64,000 nucleotides of DNA from Ascochyta rabiei (lineage: Eukaryota > Ascomycota > Dothideomycetes > Pleosporales > Didymellaceae), in contig NC_082409.1 in the NCBI RefSeq assembly GCF_004011695.2, positions 310,001-374,000 on the forward strand, given 5' to 3'. Below the pieces are notes generated by a model, which saw only the letters and a program-made list of their open reading frames with translations, was not told where the DNA came from and did not search any database. Shown one piece after another: positions 41,578 to 52,250 of this stretch (the stretch's first letter is position 1; every line of letters begins with the position of its first letter). Position numbers and translations under genes: made by a program.

Positions 41578-43152
41578 TTAGTAAAAGCAAATCGATTTGG
41601 AAAGTAAGACACGTACACAGGTCCAACATAGTCGTGTCAGTCCTCGGGTAAGAGCAGGCTCCAGTCTTCCCATGGCGAAAAATGCTCTGCCTGTAGCGAG
41701 ACTAAGAGCTTCGGAAGCCAACTGCTTTGACAACCGTTTGGCAATTCCGAAGTCTTTGTGAACGAGGAGTAGGTCTAGAGTTTGCGCCAGATCACTACCC
41801 CACATCTTCCACGTTGTACTCTCCAACTGCGCCCAACCGCTATATTTTGGTACTTTGGTGATTTCTACATCGTGCGGAGCTTCCACGAGTGGTGTCGTTC
41901 TTGTATGATTGGAAACTTCAGGTACAACGAAAGAGTATATCTGTGCGCGTAACGTCTTGAACGCGACACTCCGGACCAGAAACTGCCGAAACATATTGAG
42001 ATCTTCGAAGGCCTTGTCACAAACAGAGCTTGCTTCGGTTTCATCGTCGGTGGACTCTTCGTCGGAATCGTCGAGCATCAACAAGTCGCATTCGAGCTGT
42101 GTGTGACTGTGTCGGAGATTACCGACGATGGACTTTGCGAGGAACCGTGCCCTCATCGCCACAAGTCGCGACGCAAGGAACTCGAACCGTTCTTCGTATA
42201 TTAATCGTGGGGTCAAAAAGATTGGGCGCCTCCGCTTGTTGTTCTGCTTCTTCAAAGATCCCCTGTCCTTCTAAAGACGTCTCGTGCTTCAGTATATCGG
42301 TTCCGGTCGATAGATGAGGTCCTACTTCTACCATACGCTCAGCGTGAACGCCATCAGGAGTTTTGGTCGGACTTCGTGACTCGATTTCAGAATCCTATGA
42401 GACTTCGTCGGTGTTGTGACCCTCTCTCGCGAAGTCGACCATAGATATGTGATTTTCCTAAAGTGACGACTCATTCACCATATTTTCAAAGTCCATTTCA
42501 GATTCCATTTCAAAGTCCATTTCGGAGTCCATTTCAAAGTCCATTTCATGCGCCTCAGATTTTTCCTAGAACGGGTCATCGTCAAGCTTACCAGAGGAGA
42601 AAGGCAGGAACCGGAGGGCAAGCTTTGGAACTCTTGCAGTAGTGCTTCGTTCAGCACGTCGTCGCTCAAGAGGACATTGGTAATTCCATGGCTCTCGCTC
42701 ATGTGATCTCGCAATTCGTCCGCTCTGCAGAACGCTAAGCCACGCCCCATTTGCCTACTGAGGAAACAAGAGCTATTGTGATGCTCAAGATGACGGCTAC
42801 AGTCCGCTGCGCGAATACACGTGACTTTACGGTCAGAGCAACGAAAACGGCTGTCTCTAGTTGTCAGGATACGAGCAGGCTGATCCCTTTAGCCGTCACA
42901 CTCTACGGTATCCGCCATGCCGCCCATATCACGCGCGTGGAACGTCGGGGCAGGTAATGTCGGTGAAGATGCTGGGGATTGCTCCAACCACGTTAGCCGA
43001 TCCTTCCACCATGAGTTCAAAGAGCGCATTCCCGACTTGGATTTGTCGAGGGTTGATTCGTCTTGTGGTAGGATTTCGCAGGGGCTCGTGGTTTGATGGA
43101 TGTTCGACTCGCCGTGTGCGCTATCCCAATCGCGCTCGCTACGAGACGTCAT
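41578..43152 (-). pseudogene. degenerate C2H2-zinc-finger-like gene
   Basis: Minus-strand pieces appear to belong to one damaged gene. 43152-42957 reads SLNSWWKDRLTWLEQSP. Near 42850-42660 a zinc-finger-like stretch reads FRCSDRKVTCIRAADCSRHL and ADELRDHMSESHGI. An acidic repeat (EMDFEMDSEMDFEMES) follows at 42486-42547. Then comes a frame with two TAG stops leading into MVEVGPHLSTGTDILKHETS and AEQQAEAPNLFDP. At a T5 run near 42217 the frame shifts to LTPRLIYEERFEFLASRLVA. It then continues to a stop at 41580-41578 (about 210 residues, Asp/Glu-rich patch DDSDEESTDDETEAS). Stops plus frameshift argue for a pseudogene; an intact multi-exon gene cannot be excluded. Confidence 0.45.
42486..42547. 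repeat. 12-bp tandem repeat (aaagtccatttc-like, 5 copies)
   Basis: Degenerate copies within the zinc-finger-like pseudogene. On the coding strand they give alternating Glu-Met-Asp-Phe and Glu-Met-Asp-Ser. Confidence 0.8.
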
Positions 43153-43764
43153 TTGGGATATCGTAGAAAATAAGGAGCAAACATCTCAAGGCTGCATAAT
43201 AACCGCCAGTCCATCAGCACGGCTGCTGGTCCAGCATTTGCGACCAGGCTGAAAAATCGCCTCAAGGCTGAGCAGCCGCGCAAGACTGCTGCACGTCAGC
43301 TTAGCCTGTCTGTGCACTCTACGCACGCGATCGAGGGCCAGGCTCTCGTCATCAGACCGCAAGAGACTCACGAGGCTGAGCAGCTGCGCATGAACAGCAC
43401 CCTCAGCTGTTTTACTCCACGCGCTGTCACGACTTGAGTGGCAATCTTGGATAGAACAGAATAGGATGAGAAGAACGATCAACGATTAACGATTAATGCT
43501 AAACAATAACAGACAGTAGATAATAGATGGAAATGGGTATCTCAAAGCACCAACGCCTACTACCCCAGCACCATGTAACAGCTGTACTATGCAACGCCTG
43601 CCACCGAGGTACCAAGACGCAGCGGGAAGCAGAACGAACACAAGAAACGCAGCCAGATGGATGTATGCAACGAGTGCAACCGAATATCCAGGGAATGGGG
43701 GGATGATACAAGACTCTCTTCCGTGTCTCCGATGCAGATCCAGGGCGCTTTTTTGGGGGTGAGT
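43153..43764. other. intergenic region
   Basis: About 610 bp with no supported gene. Short gctgagcagc-like repeats occur near 43265 and 43376. Confidence 0.4.
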
Positions 43765-46425
43765 TTAGATCTCGAAGCTTAGTTCATCCGCGCTGTCTTC
43801 TTCCATTTCCGTTGTTGCTTTTTCCTCGTTTTCATTCTCGCTACGGCTCTCCTCCTCAGCATCGCTGACCACGTCGTCATCAACATCAAACGCATACGCG
43901 ACGCGCCCCACGTCCCGCAACCCCCCACCCAGGCTCTTTCTACAGCGCCGTGTCTTCAAGGACTGCATCGTGCAAGCGCGGCGCCTTAACCGTCTGTGTC
44001 TGTCTCCTGCTGCAGCGTCTTCCGATGTACCAACCAGCACTGGCAGTGGGTAGAGGGGAATGCATGATTCGTGCACCGTCGATTGTGGGAGTTTTGCGCG
44101 GATCAGGACGATGGGGCTAGAAGCACGTTTGCGTTTCCCTATACTGCTATTCGAGCGGGTGTTGGAGCGGCTGGGCGCGCGTTTCGTGGGCGATGAGAGC
44201 AAGATCGGTTCGTTGTCGCTGTCGAGGTCTGAGTCTTGCACTTCTGATCGAGTTCCATCGTTGTTGTCGTTGTCGGCTTGATCGCCGTCGTCGTCTTGAT
44301 CGCCGTCGTCGTCAGAAGAAGAAGAAGGTGCAGGCGTGGGCAGCAGACTCAGCACGCGAACCTGCCCCCCCTTAAGACACAGTGCACTTTGCTTCGCAAA
44401 CGGCGTGCAGGCCACCCACTCGCCGATACCGTCTTCCCATCTGAACCCACCGGCTGCAGCGCTGGACGGCGTGTCTGTTTTGCGCGGCGTGGGCATGAGG
44501 ATTAAACGGCCGGAGGAGCGCATCTGTTTCTCTACCTCGTTTGCGTAGCGCAGATGCTCCGCTTCGTCTGTGTGCGCGGCAAATTCGGTCGCGGATTCAA
44601 GTGCGATACGCTTCAATGTCCATAGCTTGTGCGGTAGACGGTGGCCGGACAGGTGGGTCATGGTGTGCACGAGGCGCTGGAGTTGGGCGAAGCCGTCGTC
44701 GTGCCAGATGCGACCTGTGCCGCGGGCTATGGCTGATGTCAAGGTGGGGAGCGATGCCAGCGTGGCGGACGAGTTTACGCCGTTGGAGGCGTAGTGGCAT
44801 GTGATATCACTCAAGCTGCGGATTAGAGTTGATGTGCGCAGGTTGATGGTTCTTTCATCGTGGACATCATTCTCGAGATGGACGAGAAATGTAACAAAGA
44901 CCGTCCACAAGGCGCGCTGCGCAAACGTCTGCAGATCGTCGGAGTCTGCCTCGAGCAGCCTCAGCTCAGCATCGACGTCGGACCGAGATGCAAGGGCAAC
45001 AGTAATAGCGTCCAGTGTATGGGTGATTCTCCGCGCAGTGGCTTTCCCTGTCCCCTCCTCGTGACTGCTGTTGACCAATGCTATGCTGCAAAGCACTGTC
45101 AGTAAACTAGAGTACGTCGTGTCTAGCGCCTGGCGCAGATCGTCTCGGGAAGACGGGACAAAACGTCTAGCGACTGATCCTGTGGTCTCATCTGCTAGGA
45201 GGCGCTCATCTGGAAGCCCCATGCCCGCCAACGCACACGTCTCGAGGAAGCGAGAACATGAGGCCAGCGTGCGCGGGTCGCCCTCTGTGATAGTACGCAC
45301 CAAGCGATCCCAGACGGGGCGCATGTGTATAGTAGCGAGCCACTCCAGCGGCAGAAGCTCATGGGCGACCATGTGCTCGAGCAGATCATACAAAAAGCGG
45401 TGCCGCCCGGTGCGATCAACAAAGATCTTGACGGTCGACATGTACACTGATCTCTCGCCAAAGACATCAGCACGCACGTTGAACGGAATGGACAGCGGCT
45501 CGAGAGCGGGCAGGGCGGCGACCAGCATCTCCTCAGCCTCGTCGTGGGCACCGACAGCCAGACAGTGGCTATGGAAGTAGACCATGCTGTTTGCGGCGAT
45601 GATGCCGTCGGCGATGGCGCTGCACAGCAGCGATGTGCCATGTGCGCGTACCACGTGCTTGAAGGGACGCCAGCCAAGGCCGCGGCGCTGTTCAAACCGC
45701 GACTCGAGATGCGCGTATATGTCGCCCGCCACATCGGCGTCATCGTCGTCATCGTCTTCCAGCTGATCCAGCTCAGCAAAGTGCTCCTCCAGCTCAATGT
45801 ACGCTGGCAGCTTCTTCAGACATGCGTGCATCAGCGAGCCAGTCCCTCTCCTGCTTCTCTTCTCGTCGGTGGCGCGCAGAATATTGGCATAGGCCTCCAG
45901 CACGCCCTGCACGAGCTTGTGGACGTCTGCAGGCACACATGCGCCCAGACCGTCGGTGCGATCCATGGGCGTCACGAGGGGTCCGCGGGGTTTGGTGTAC
46001 TTTTTCAGCGGCGAGCCCTGCGCGAGCGGGCTGTCCAGCATGTGCCCGCCCATGCGCGCAATGAGAGGCGTGAATGCGATCTCGCCCGGCCGAGCGACAG
46101 GCTCCACATCCACACCGTTCATTCTCGGGCCCGCCGACTTCTTCATCTTGCGCCCGCCATACGTTCTCTTCCCCTTTGCACCAGGCCGCCAGTCAGGATC
46201 GCGCGCCTTCTCGAAGCCTCGGGGCTTGTTCGCGGGCCGTGTGAAGTTGGTCGTCTTGTGGGGCGTGGCTTTGGTTGCGAATGCCGAGGACGTCGTACGG
46301 GGTTCCTGGTGTGCGATCCGTGGCAGCTCGAGCTCCTTGCGCAGTTTCGCGAGTTTCGACGACAGCGGCCTTAGCAAGCGGTTGCAGCGCGACACGTTCC
46401 AGGGGAGCTCCTCGTCGCCGGCCAT
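43765..46425 (-). CDS. 886-residue uncharacterised fungal protein
   Basis: Intronless frame from ATG 46425 to a TAG. It opens with ELPWNVSRCNRLLRPLSSKLAKLRKELE, a compact N-terminal motif that looks conserved. A basic disordered stretch follows (about 45-160, with KGKRTYGGRKMKKS). A long alpha-helical region of about 450 residues comes next (LVQGVLEAYANILRATDEKR ... LEEHFAELDQLEDDDDDD ... FNVRADVFGERSVYMS) that could be a HEAT-like or other helical-repeat fold. The C-terminus is low complexity: SSSSDDDGDQDDDGDQADND, then basic SIGKRKRASS, and an acidic end. The layout suggests a nuclear scaffold. I do not recognise the family. It is intact and well coding. Confidence 0.8.
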   Translation of the reverse strand: MAGDEELPWNVSRCNRLLRPLSSKLAKLRKELELPRIAHQEPRTTSSAFATKATPHKTTNFTRPANKPRGFEKARDPDWRPGAKGKRTYGGRKMKKSAGPRMNGVDVEPVARPGEIAFTPLIARMGGHMLDSPLAQGSPLKKYTKPRGPLVTPMDRTDGLGACVPADVHKLVQGVLEAYANILRATDEKRSRRGTGSLMHACLKKLPAYIELEEHFAELDQLEDDDDDDADVAGDIYAHLESRFEQRRGLGWRPFKHVVRAHGTSLLCSAIADGIIAANSMVYFHSHCLAVGAHDEAEEMLVAALPALEPLSIPFNVRADVFGERSVYMSTVKIFVDRTGRHRFLYDLLEHMVAHELLPLEWLATIHMRPVWDRLVRTITEGDPRTLASCSRFLETCALAGMGLPDERLLADETTGSVARRFVPSSRDDLRQALDTTYSSLLTVLCSIALVNSSHEEGTGKATARRITHTLDAITVALASRSDVDAELRLLEADSDDLQTFAQRALWTVFVTFLVHLENDVHDERTINLRTSTLIRSLSDITCHYASNGVNSSATLASLPTLTSAIARGTGRIWHDDGFAQLQRLVHTMTHLSGHRLPHKLWTLKRIALESATEFAAHTDEAEHLRYANEVEKQMRSSGRLILMPTPRKTDTPSSAAAGGFRWEDGIGEWVACTPFAKQSALCLKGGQVRVLSLLPTPAPSSSSDDDGDQDDDGDQADNDNNDGTRSEVQDSDLDSDNEPILLSSPTKRAPSRSNTRSNSSIGKRKRASSPIVLIRAKLPQSTVHESCIPLYPLPVLVGTSEDAAAGDRHRRLRRRACTMQSLKTRRCRKSLGGGLRDVGRVAYAFDVDDDVVSDAEEESRSENENEEKATTEMEEDSADELSFEI

Positions 46426-46963
46426 GATGATGCGTGTAAATATGCTTGCTAAGACATGTAGCTATCCAAGAAGTGGTAATATCTGTTGTGGGTTGATAGG
46501 GCCCGGGGGCTATTGTTGGTGTTGATGTTGGTGTATGTATTGATGTTCATTTACAGTTGATTGTTTGTTGTTGCGACCAGCTCGGCACGACCTCGGCCAG
46601 ACTCACGCTACTCCACGTTCAATGCCCACCACTCGATCGTTGAGGTCAACCACTTCTGCAACTCAACGGTCTTGTCGTGGAATGAACAACGCAACGATAC
46701 TCAGCTCGGTGATACAAAAAAGTCGTACACCCCTCTATTGTGCTTTGCGAATACGTATACTTCGTTCTCCAAAGCAGAACTTGCCTGGCTGCATCGCAGA
46801 AACGTCTTTGGCTCAACATCTGGCTCGTTGTTGCGCAACATCTTTCCGTACATCAGCTTGATTCTGACATGTATCTTCCGTGCTGATCAGACCCGGGCTA
46901 GCTGCATCGTGCTCTGATAGTCTCGATGAAGTCCGTTACATGGGTAGACGCGACTACAGTTCG
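46426..46963. other. intergenic region
   Basis: About 540 bp between the promoter of the 886-residue protein and the 3' end of the next minus-strand gene. No gene supported. Confidence 0.4.
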
Positions 46964-48332
46964 TCAGTACGACACACTCCGCACTCCCTGCAGCTCACCC
47001 TTCTCCACAGCCTGTGTAGCACTAGAACCCCTCTTCCACGTCGAAGCAAGCACCCCCAGTAGTCCTGGCCCTGCAATGCCCAAGCCCCTCTTCCCCTCCA
47101 GCGGCGGCGTGGCCGTACCCTCCCGGGCAGACCTTGCTGGACGGGGCGTTGGAATAGTCCACTCCTCAACCGGGTACGCAGGATGTGGGCGATAGGCGGT
47201 CGAAGATGGGAAGTCGTCCTTCTGTGGAAGAGGAAGCGGGCGTGATGACGGTTCTGGTGCGACGAACTTGATCGATGGTGGCATCGAGAGGCGGCGTGTG
47301 ACCTGTGGACTGCGGCGGCGTGGCGGTGGACTTGTGTTGTTTTGGGCATTCGGCGCACCGCGTGGGATATAGGTAGCGGAGGTGATGCTGTTTCTACGCG
47401 GTGACGCGGATGCCATGCGAGGAGTGCGTTTGAAGTTGTGTTTGCTGGCATTTGCTTTCCCACCTCTATGGGCTTCGTTATCCCAGTCGTGGACTGATGT
47501 GCCATCGCTATCACCATGGAGCATGGTTGAACTCTCATCTACGACCCCAATGCAGTTCTCGCCTGGCTCAATGACCGACAACTCATCCTCACTCCCAGCC
47601 CAATCCTCGCCATCGAGCAACCCCAGCTCACGCAACCGCTCCCAAGAGCGACAGCAATAGCGAAACGTCGCAAACGGCTGATCAACCGGATCAATAAGCG
47701 CGAGCCTATAAAACCGCTTCGGCTGTTCTGACCCAGCGCGACCCGCATCCACAAGCCTGGTATCGTCAGTCCACCTCTCTTACTCAAACACCAGAAACCC
47801 ACCTAACCCCCCCTTCCTTCTTCAACCCCCCGACCTCCCCACCATCTTCTCTCTTTCTCACAATCCTCCTCCGTCCACTAGCCCGAAATACCCTAACCTC
47901 CATCTCCGCCTCTTCCCCCTTCCCAAAACAAAACACCCTCCTCTCACACCCACCCCCAGTCTCAAAAAGCCCAAACATGACCTTCCCGCACCACCCCTCC
48001 CCCCGCCCCGTGCACCAACTCACCACCCTCACGCCATCGATATACAGTTTGAACAGAAAATACCACTCTGCAGGCACCGGGGGCGCGACGGCGTAGCTGA
48101 GCCAGAAGCGACTACCCGGGAGGGCGGGGATGTGAACTGTGCACGTTGAAGTGGTGGGTGAATTGTGCGTGGGGTATGGTCTGTCAGGTGGAGTGCGAGG
48201 TACAGCGTGAGGAGGAGGAGGAGGAGGAGGAGGAAGAGGAGGGGGAGGAGGAAGAATAGAGTAGTACTCTGGCAGTGTTTCAATGTCGAATTGCGAGTGT
48301 AGTGCTATGGTGATGCTGCGGTAGGTTGGCAT
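46964..48332 (-). CDS. conserved fungal protein of unknown function, two exons
   Basis: Exons 48332-47803 and 47756-46964 with a 46-bp intron give 440 residues. I placed the donor inside the first frame (GTTAG|gtgggt), which restores EGGVRLVDAG across the junction. The N-terminal half has a polyproline stretch near residues 28-42. A beta-rich domain follows: IPALPGSRFWLSYAVAPPVP, then WYFLFKLYIDGVRVVSWCTG and GKVMFGLFE. After the splice comes FYRLALIDPVDQPFATFRYCCRSWERLRELGLL, a block recurrent in ascomycete proteins. The remainder is Ser/Pro/Arg-rich and disordered. The folded part may be a jelly-roll-like domain. No catalytic motif is visible. Confidence 0.78.
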
Positions 48333-48780
48333 GATGTATTGTTGTGCTGTATTTGGGTTGCGAGGAGCGTGATGGAATCGAGGTGATGTGGAGTGAAGTG
48401 GGTGAGGTGAGGTGAGGTGAGGTGAGGTGAGTAGAGTAGAGTTGCGCTTACCTGCTACTGCTCACCTTCACCTACCGACAGTCGTGATGTGGAGACGTAC
48501 GCACCGGTTAGAAAGTACGTTCAGATCGAACACACAAAGAGACGCAAAGAAGGTTTGGAGAACGGGAGCAAGAGGCTCGACCTAGAATGTATTGCTATGC
48601 TGTGCAGGTACAAATGCATGGCTATATGACGTATGTTCCTGTGGTAGGCATGCCTGCAGTCGAACCAAGAAGACCCTGATGTTCGAAAACCCCCAAACGC
48701 CTGGATGTGCTCTATATGACGGATGAAGAGGGAGAAAGGTATGATGACAGAGAAAGAGATACGTGAACATAGACATCCCC
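48333..48780. other. intergenic region with a GGTGA microsatellite
   Basis: About 450 bp. ggtga is repeated six times at 48401-48430 in the promoter side of the two-exon gene. Otherwise no gene. Confidence 0.5.
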
Positions 48781-50892
48781 TCACATGACGAGGCAGCCGC
48801 CAGGGCCACTCCTCGCACGTCGCCTGCGCCCAACACCACCAGCCGTACCAGCACCGCCTTCTTCCTCATCTGCGTGCATCATCTGCGCTTCTCGAGCCCT
48901 TCTACGACGACGCCTCGCACCTGCACCGCCCACTCCCGCTTCCTCGTTCATCATCATCCAGTCCGTCCACTTGCGCTCCAGCCTCGCCGCTGCGGCAAAG
49001 TCTCCCCTCAGCACTCGCTTGGTGTGTTCTTCGACGGTGGGCTGCCAGCTGTAGAAACATTTCAAACCAATGACTTCACGTGGGTAGGTGGCTTTTTGAG
49101 ACACGGCGGTGGGCGACGGCCGTGAGATCTCTGCGTTGCGAGACAGCACTTCGCGGACACCAGTCCATGTTACGTTTGCGCAGTCGTAGGCGACGATGCG
49201 CAGACCGATTTGCGGACGCTCGGAGCCGGACAATGCACGGGCAAGGCGGTTGCGGTTGCGCATGCTGGCTGCTGCTTCGGTGAGGACGAGATCGGAGACG
49301 CGGGTGTTATCCATTTCCAGGGACGTGAGACCGGTGCAAGATTTCAACACGGGAAGCATGCCAGAGTCGCCGAGGTGTTCGCAGTAAGAGATGCAGAGGT
49401 GTTTGAGGTGTGCGGCGCAGGGCGCTTCTGCGAGGGTCTTGAGTACGTTGTTTGAAAGTGCGTCGAGCTCCTCGATATCGAGGTGGGTTAGGACCGGCAG
49501 TGTGGGGAGCAGAGAAGTGAATGTGTCGTCTGTCAAACCTCCACACTTGGACAACTGGAGACCTTCGAGGAACGGAACGTTGCCAACGAGCGTCTTTGCG
49601 CCAACATCGGTGATGGTGCGGCAGCGCGTGAAATCCAAGTGCTTCAGCTTGCGGGGCGGGACGATGGGCCGGTCGGTGAGAACGTCGATTTCCTGGTCGA
49701 CGCCTTCGATGAGGGCGGAAAGCGACTCGTCGCTGAGGCTGTCGCAGTTCATCAGGACCAGCCTCTCAAGCGTGTTGCGGTTGAAGAGCTCGGTCATGAG
49801 CTCGACATCATCCCAGCCTCGCACCTCGCCAGCGCGCAAATCCCGTAACTTTGGGCAACCCTGAACGACTTTGAGCAATCCACAGTTGTCGATGCTATTG
49901 CACCAAGAGATGTTGAGCACCTCCACCCTGGGGCAATTCGAAGCTATGATCTCCATGGCGGCGTTTGTTGCACCGGCCAGGCCAGACAGATTGACGTGGA
50001 CAAGACGACTGTTTGAGAGGAGGAAGGTGTGGATCGACGATCGGTCGATTCGACATCCTTGGAGCGAGAAGTTCTCGAGGTTCTGGCAGGCTTCGAGGAA
50101 GCCGTTCTTGTTCCACTGCTCACGTAGTTGAACGCAGCCGCGCAGGTTCAGGTCCTTTACGAACGGTCCGGCTGAGGTGATGATGTTGATCAGGGCGTCT
50201 GCAGAGATGTTGCGGTAGAACTTGGTGGTGTCCAAGTCGCTCCACAGCTGGCCGTCGAAGCACATGGCGTGCCACGACTTGGATACGCGCGAGCATCTGA
50301 CAATCTGCTTGGGCGGGAGGTACTGGAGGATCTGCATGCGGATCTCGGCCGGCATGTCGCCCCAGAAGTTCAGGGCTGGCTTCTTCGGGGCCGTCTTGCG
50401 GAAGGGCTGTGAGAAGTAGTCGCCCTCGGCGTCCAGGGCGTGTCTCGAGTGGGGTCGTCGACTCGATGGGAGAGGCACAGAAGACGCGACGTCTGGTGTT
50501 CTCATCCTCAGGCGGTACATTTCATCGTAGAACGGGCTGCCGGGCGGGCTGTTGGCGACGGAGGTGGGTGCCGTGGAGAAGCCGTTGGACAGCTCAGACG
50601 AGTACGAGGTGCCGAGCGAGTGCCCGTACGACGAGCCGGTGCCTGCCAGCGAGACGCAAGACAGGGAAGCCTTGGGCTGGCTGCGCAGGCTGTGTGATCG
50701 CGTCCTGCCCATGGCTGCCAGGCTCAGGCTTGGCGAGGAGCCCATCCGTTGTAGGCCGCTGAGGAGCCGCTGTCTGCCCTTGGGCTTCGGTCGGTCGGCC
50801 GGGATCGAGTCGATGGCCGGGGTGTTGGGCGTAGGCATGTCCATGTCTTCGGGATGCTCGAGGACCACCGAGTCGATGGACGTGGGCTCCAT
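48781..50892 (-). CDS. F-box/leucine-rich-repeat protein with a CaaX box
   Basis: 703 residues from ATG 50892; the open frame extends to 50991 but only with a GTG. Residues 1-~165 are Ser/Pro-rich. The F-box follows at about 170-220 (FWGDMPAEIRMQILQYLPPK, VSKSWHAMCFDGQLW). About ten Cys-containing leucine-rich repeats come next (LNLRGCVQL, FSLQGCRID, LNISWCNSID, LDFTRCRTITDVGAKTL, LQLSKCGGLTD, LCISYCEHLGD). This is a Grr1/FBXL-type substrate receptor of SCF ubiquitin ligases. The C-terminus is basic and ends GGCLVM, a perfect CaaX motif. That predicts prenylation and membrane attachment, as known for animal FBXL2-type proteins. The gene is single-exon and intact. Confidence 0.92.
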   Translation of the reverse strand: MEPTSIDSVVLEHPEDMDMPTPNTPAIDSIPADRPKPKGRQRLLSGLQRMGSSPSLSLAAMGRTRSHSLRSQPKASLSCVSLAGTGSSYGHSLGTSYSSELSNGFSTAPTSVANSPPGSPFYDEMYRLRMRTPDVASSVPLPSSRRPHSRHALDAEGDYFSQPFRKTAPKKPALNFWGDMPAEIRMQILQYLPPKQIVRCSRVSKSWHAMCFDGQLWSDLDTTKFYRNISADALINIITSAGPFVKDLNLRGCVQLREQWNKNGFLEACQNLENFSLQGCRIDRSSIHTFLLSNSRLVHVNLSGLAGATNAAMEIIASNCPRVEVLNISWCNSIDNCGLLKVVQGCPKLRDLRAGEVRGWDDVELMTELFNRNTLERLVLMNCDSLSDESLSALIEGVDQEIDVLTDRPIVPPRKLKHLDFTRCRTITDVGAKTLVGNVPFLEGLQLSKCGGLTDDTFTSLLPTLPVLTHLDIEELDALSNNVLKTLAEAPCAAHLKHLCISYCEHLGDSGMLPVLKSCTGLTSLEMDNTRVSDLVLTEAAASMRNRNRLARALSGSERPQIGLRIVAYDCANVTWTGVREVLSRNAEISRPSPTAVSQKATYPREVIGLKCFYSWQPTVEEHTKRVLRGDFAAAARLERKWTDWMMMNEEAGVGGAGARRRRRRAREAQMMHADEEEGGAGTAGGVGRRRRARSGPGGCLVM

Positions 50893-52250
50893 CTTGCTCT
50901 GCGACGGCGAGGTGGAGTTGGCGACGGCGAGCAGTTGCGGGCGGTGAAGACGCGCCCTAGCAGTTGTCCTGATGCAATAGTCGACAGGCACTCGAGATAC
51001 TCGGGAATCACAGACCCAAAAGCTGGGGTTCTGTCACTGGTCTGATCCAGACGAAAGTGAAAATACAGAGGCCACAGAACACAGCCAACCGGTGGTTGGG
51101 TGCGCGGTTTTTAACAAGAACAGCCCCAGTTCTAGAAAGCGGGGAGCGGAGGCCCGTGTTCGAGGCGAGTGGGCGCTACGAGGACGAGGCGTGGGTCGAT
51201 GAGCCTCAGGCGTGGGGTCGAGACTGGGACATGCAGAGACGGTAGTGCCGTGTTGAAGCCAATGTCATGAAGCTACACGCACTGCGCTGAGCATGCAGAG
51301 CTCCGTAGTCCGTACACAGCATCTGCCACTGCAGCGGGCAGCCGTTGCTTATCGCGGCAGTCCGCGTGGATAAGAAAGCTCGGCCCAGGTGTCCACGTGC
51401 GCCCCTTGCTGGATCACCGGCACCACCCTCCTGGAATCAAGCATGCATCTTGTGCGCCAAGGGTCTGTCGTGTCGACGTGTGCAGCGATGCCCATCTTAT
51501 CTATTGCGCCATGCAGACTGCGCAAGACGATTCTGCAGGTCAGCGTCTGCCCTGGACTCTGGAGGCGCTCCCCAGCACAGAGCACTAATTCTCGGCTCCC
51601 TCCCCTCATGCAGGGCAAACACGCACTAGCTGTTTACGCACACAGCGGCCAATCCCACCAATCTGGACCGCCGTCAGACGAACGCTGTGGAGAGCGAGCC
51701 CGGCACGTTCCCGGCACGCTCAAGACTGGTTCCGCGTCTCTGAACCGCTGGGCACGCCGGTGCACGATGCTTGCAGGTACCGCTGTTGCCTTCGATTGGC
51801 AGCACGACGGAGACTTGAGCGTGCGTGACGCCGTGACCTGTGGCGCGATAAGAGCAGCCTATCGCAACGAGGAGGTGAGCACGCGGACAGGAGGCTCCTG
51901 TCAGGCGCTGCCTTAGCTTGCAGGAACGAGGGCTCTTGCTCTTGAGAGGATGCATTCATGAGTTTTGCTGCAGGCCGCGATATGTGTTATCGACGTCTAT
52001 CATGCCGGGTGGATGCAGCATTGCAGCACTAGGCTGCATGGTTCCCCACATTGGCATACCTAATTGCCCGCCAAAGCTACCGCGCTCATGAGCTGAACAT
52101 TCTCAAGCGGTGATCATGCCTTTGCAAACTAAACTGTATTACTCACGGTGAATCCTAAACTGTTGACCACGCAGCACCACCATAAGCATGCAGCACGAGC
52201 GACTGACCAAACGCAACTCCTGCAACTCCGCCTACACGCCATGAGCATCC
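50893..52250. other. intergenic region, no supported gene
   Basis: About 1.36 kb. Frames at 51345-51916 on both strands overlap each other and carry no motif. Confidence 0.45.

Noticed and set aside
45544..46374. 276-codon plus frame opposite the 886-residue protein
   Set aside because: Antisense shadow; no motif of its own.
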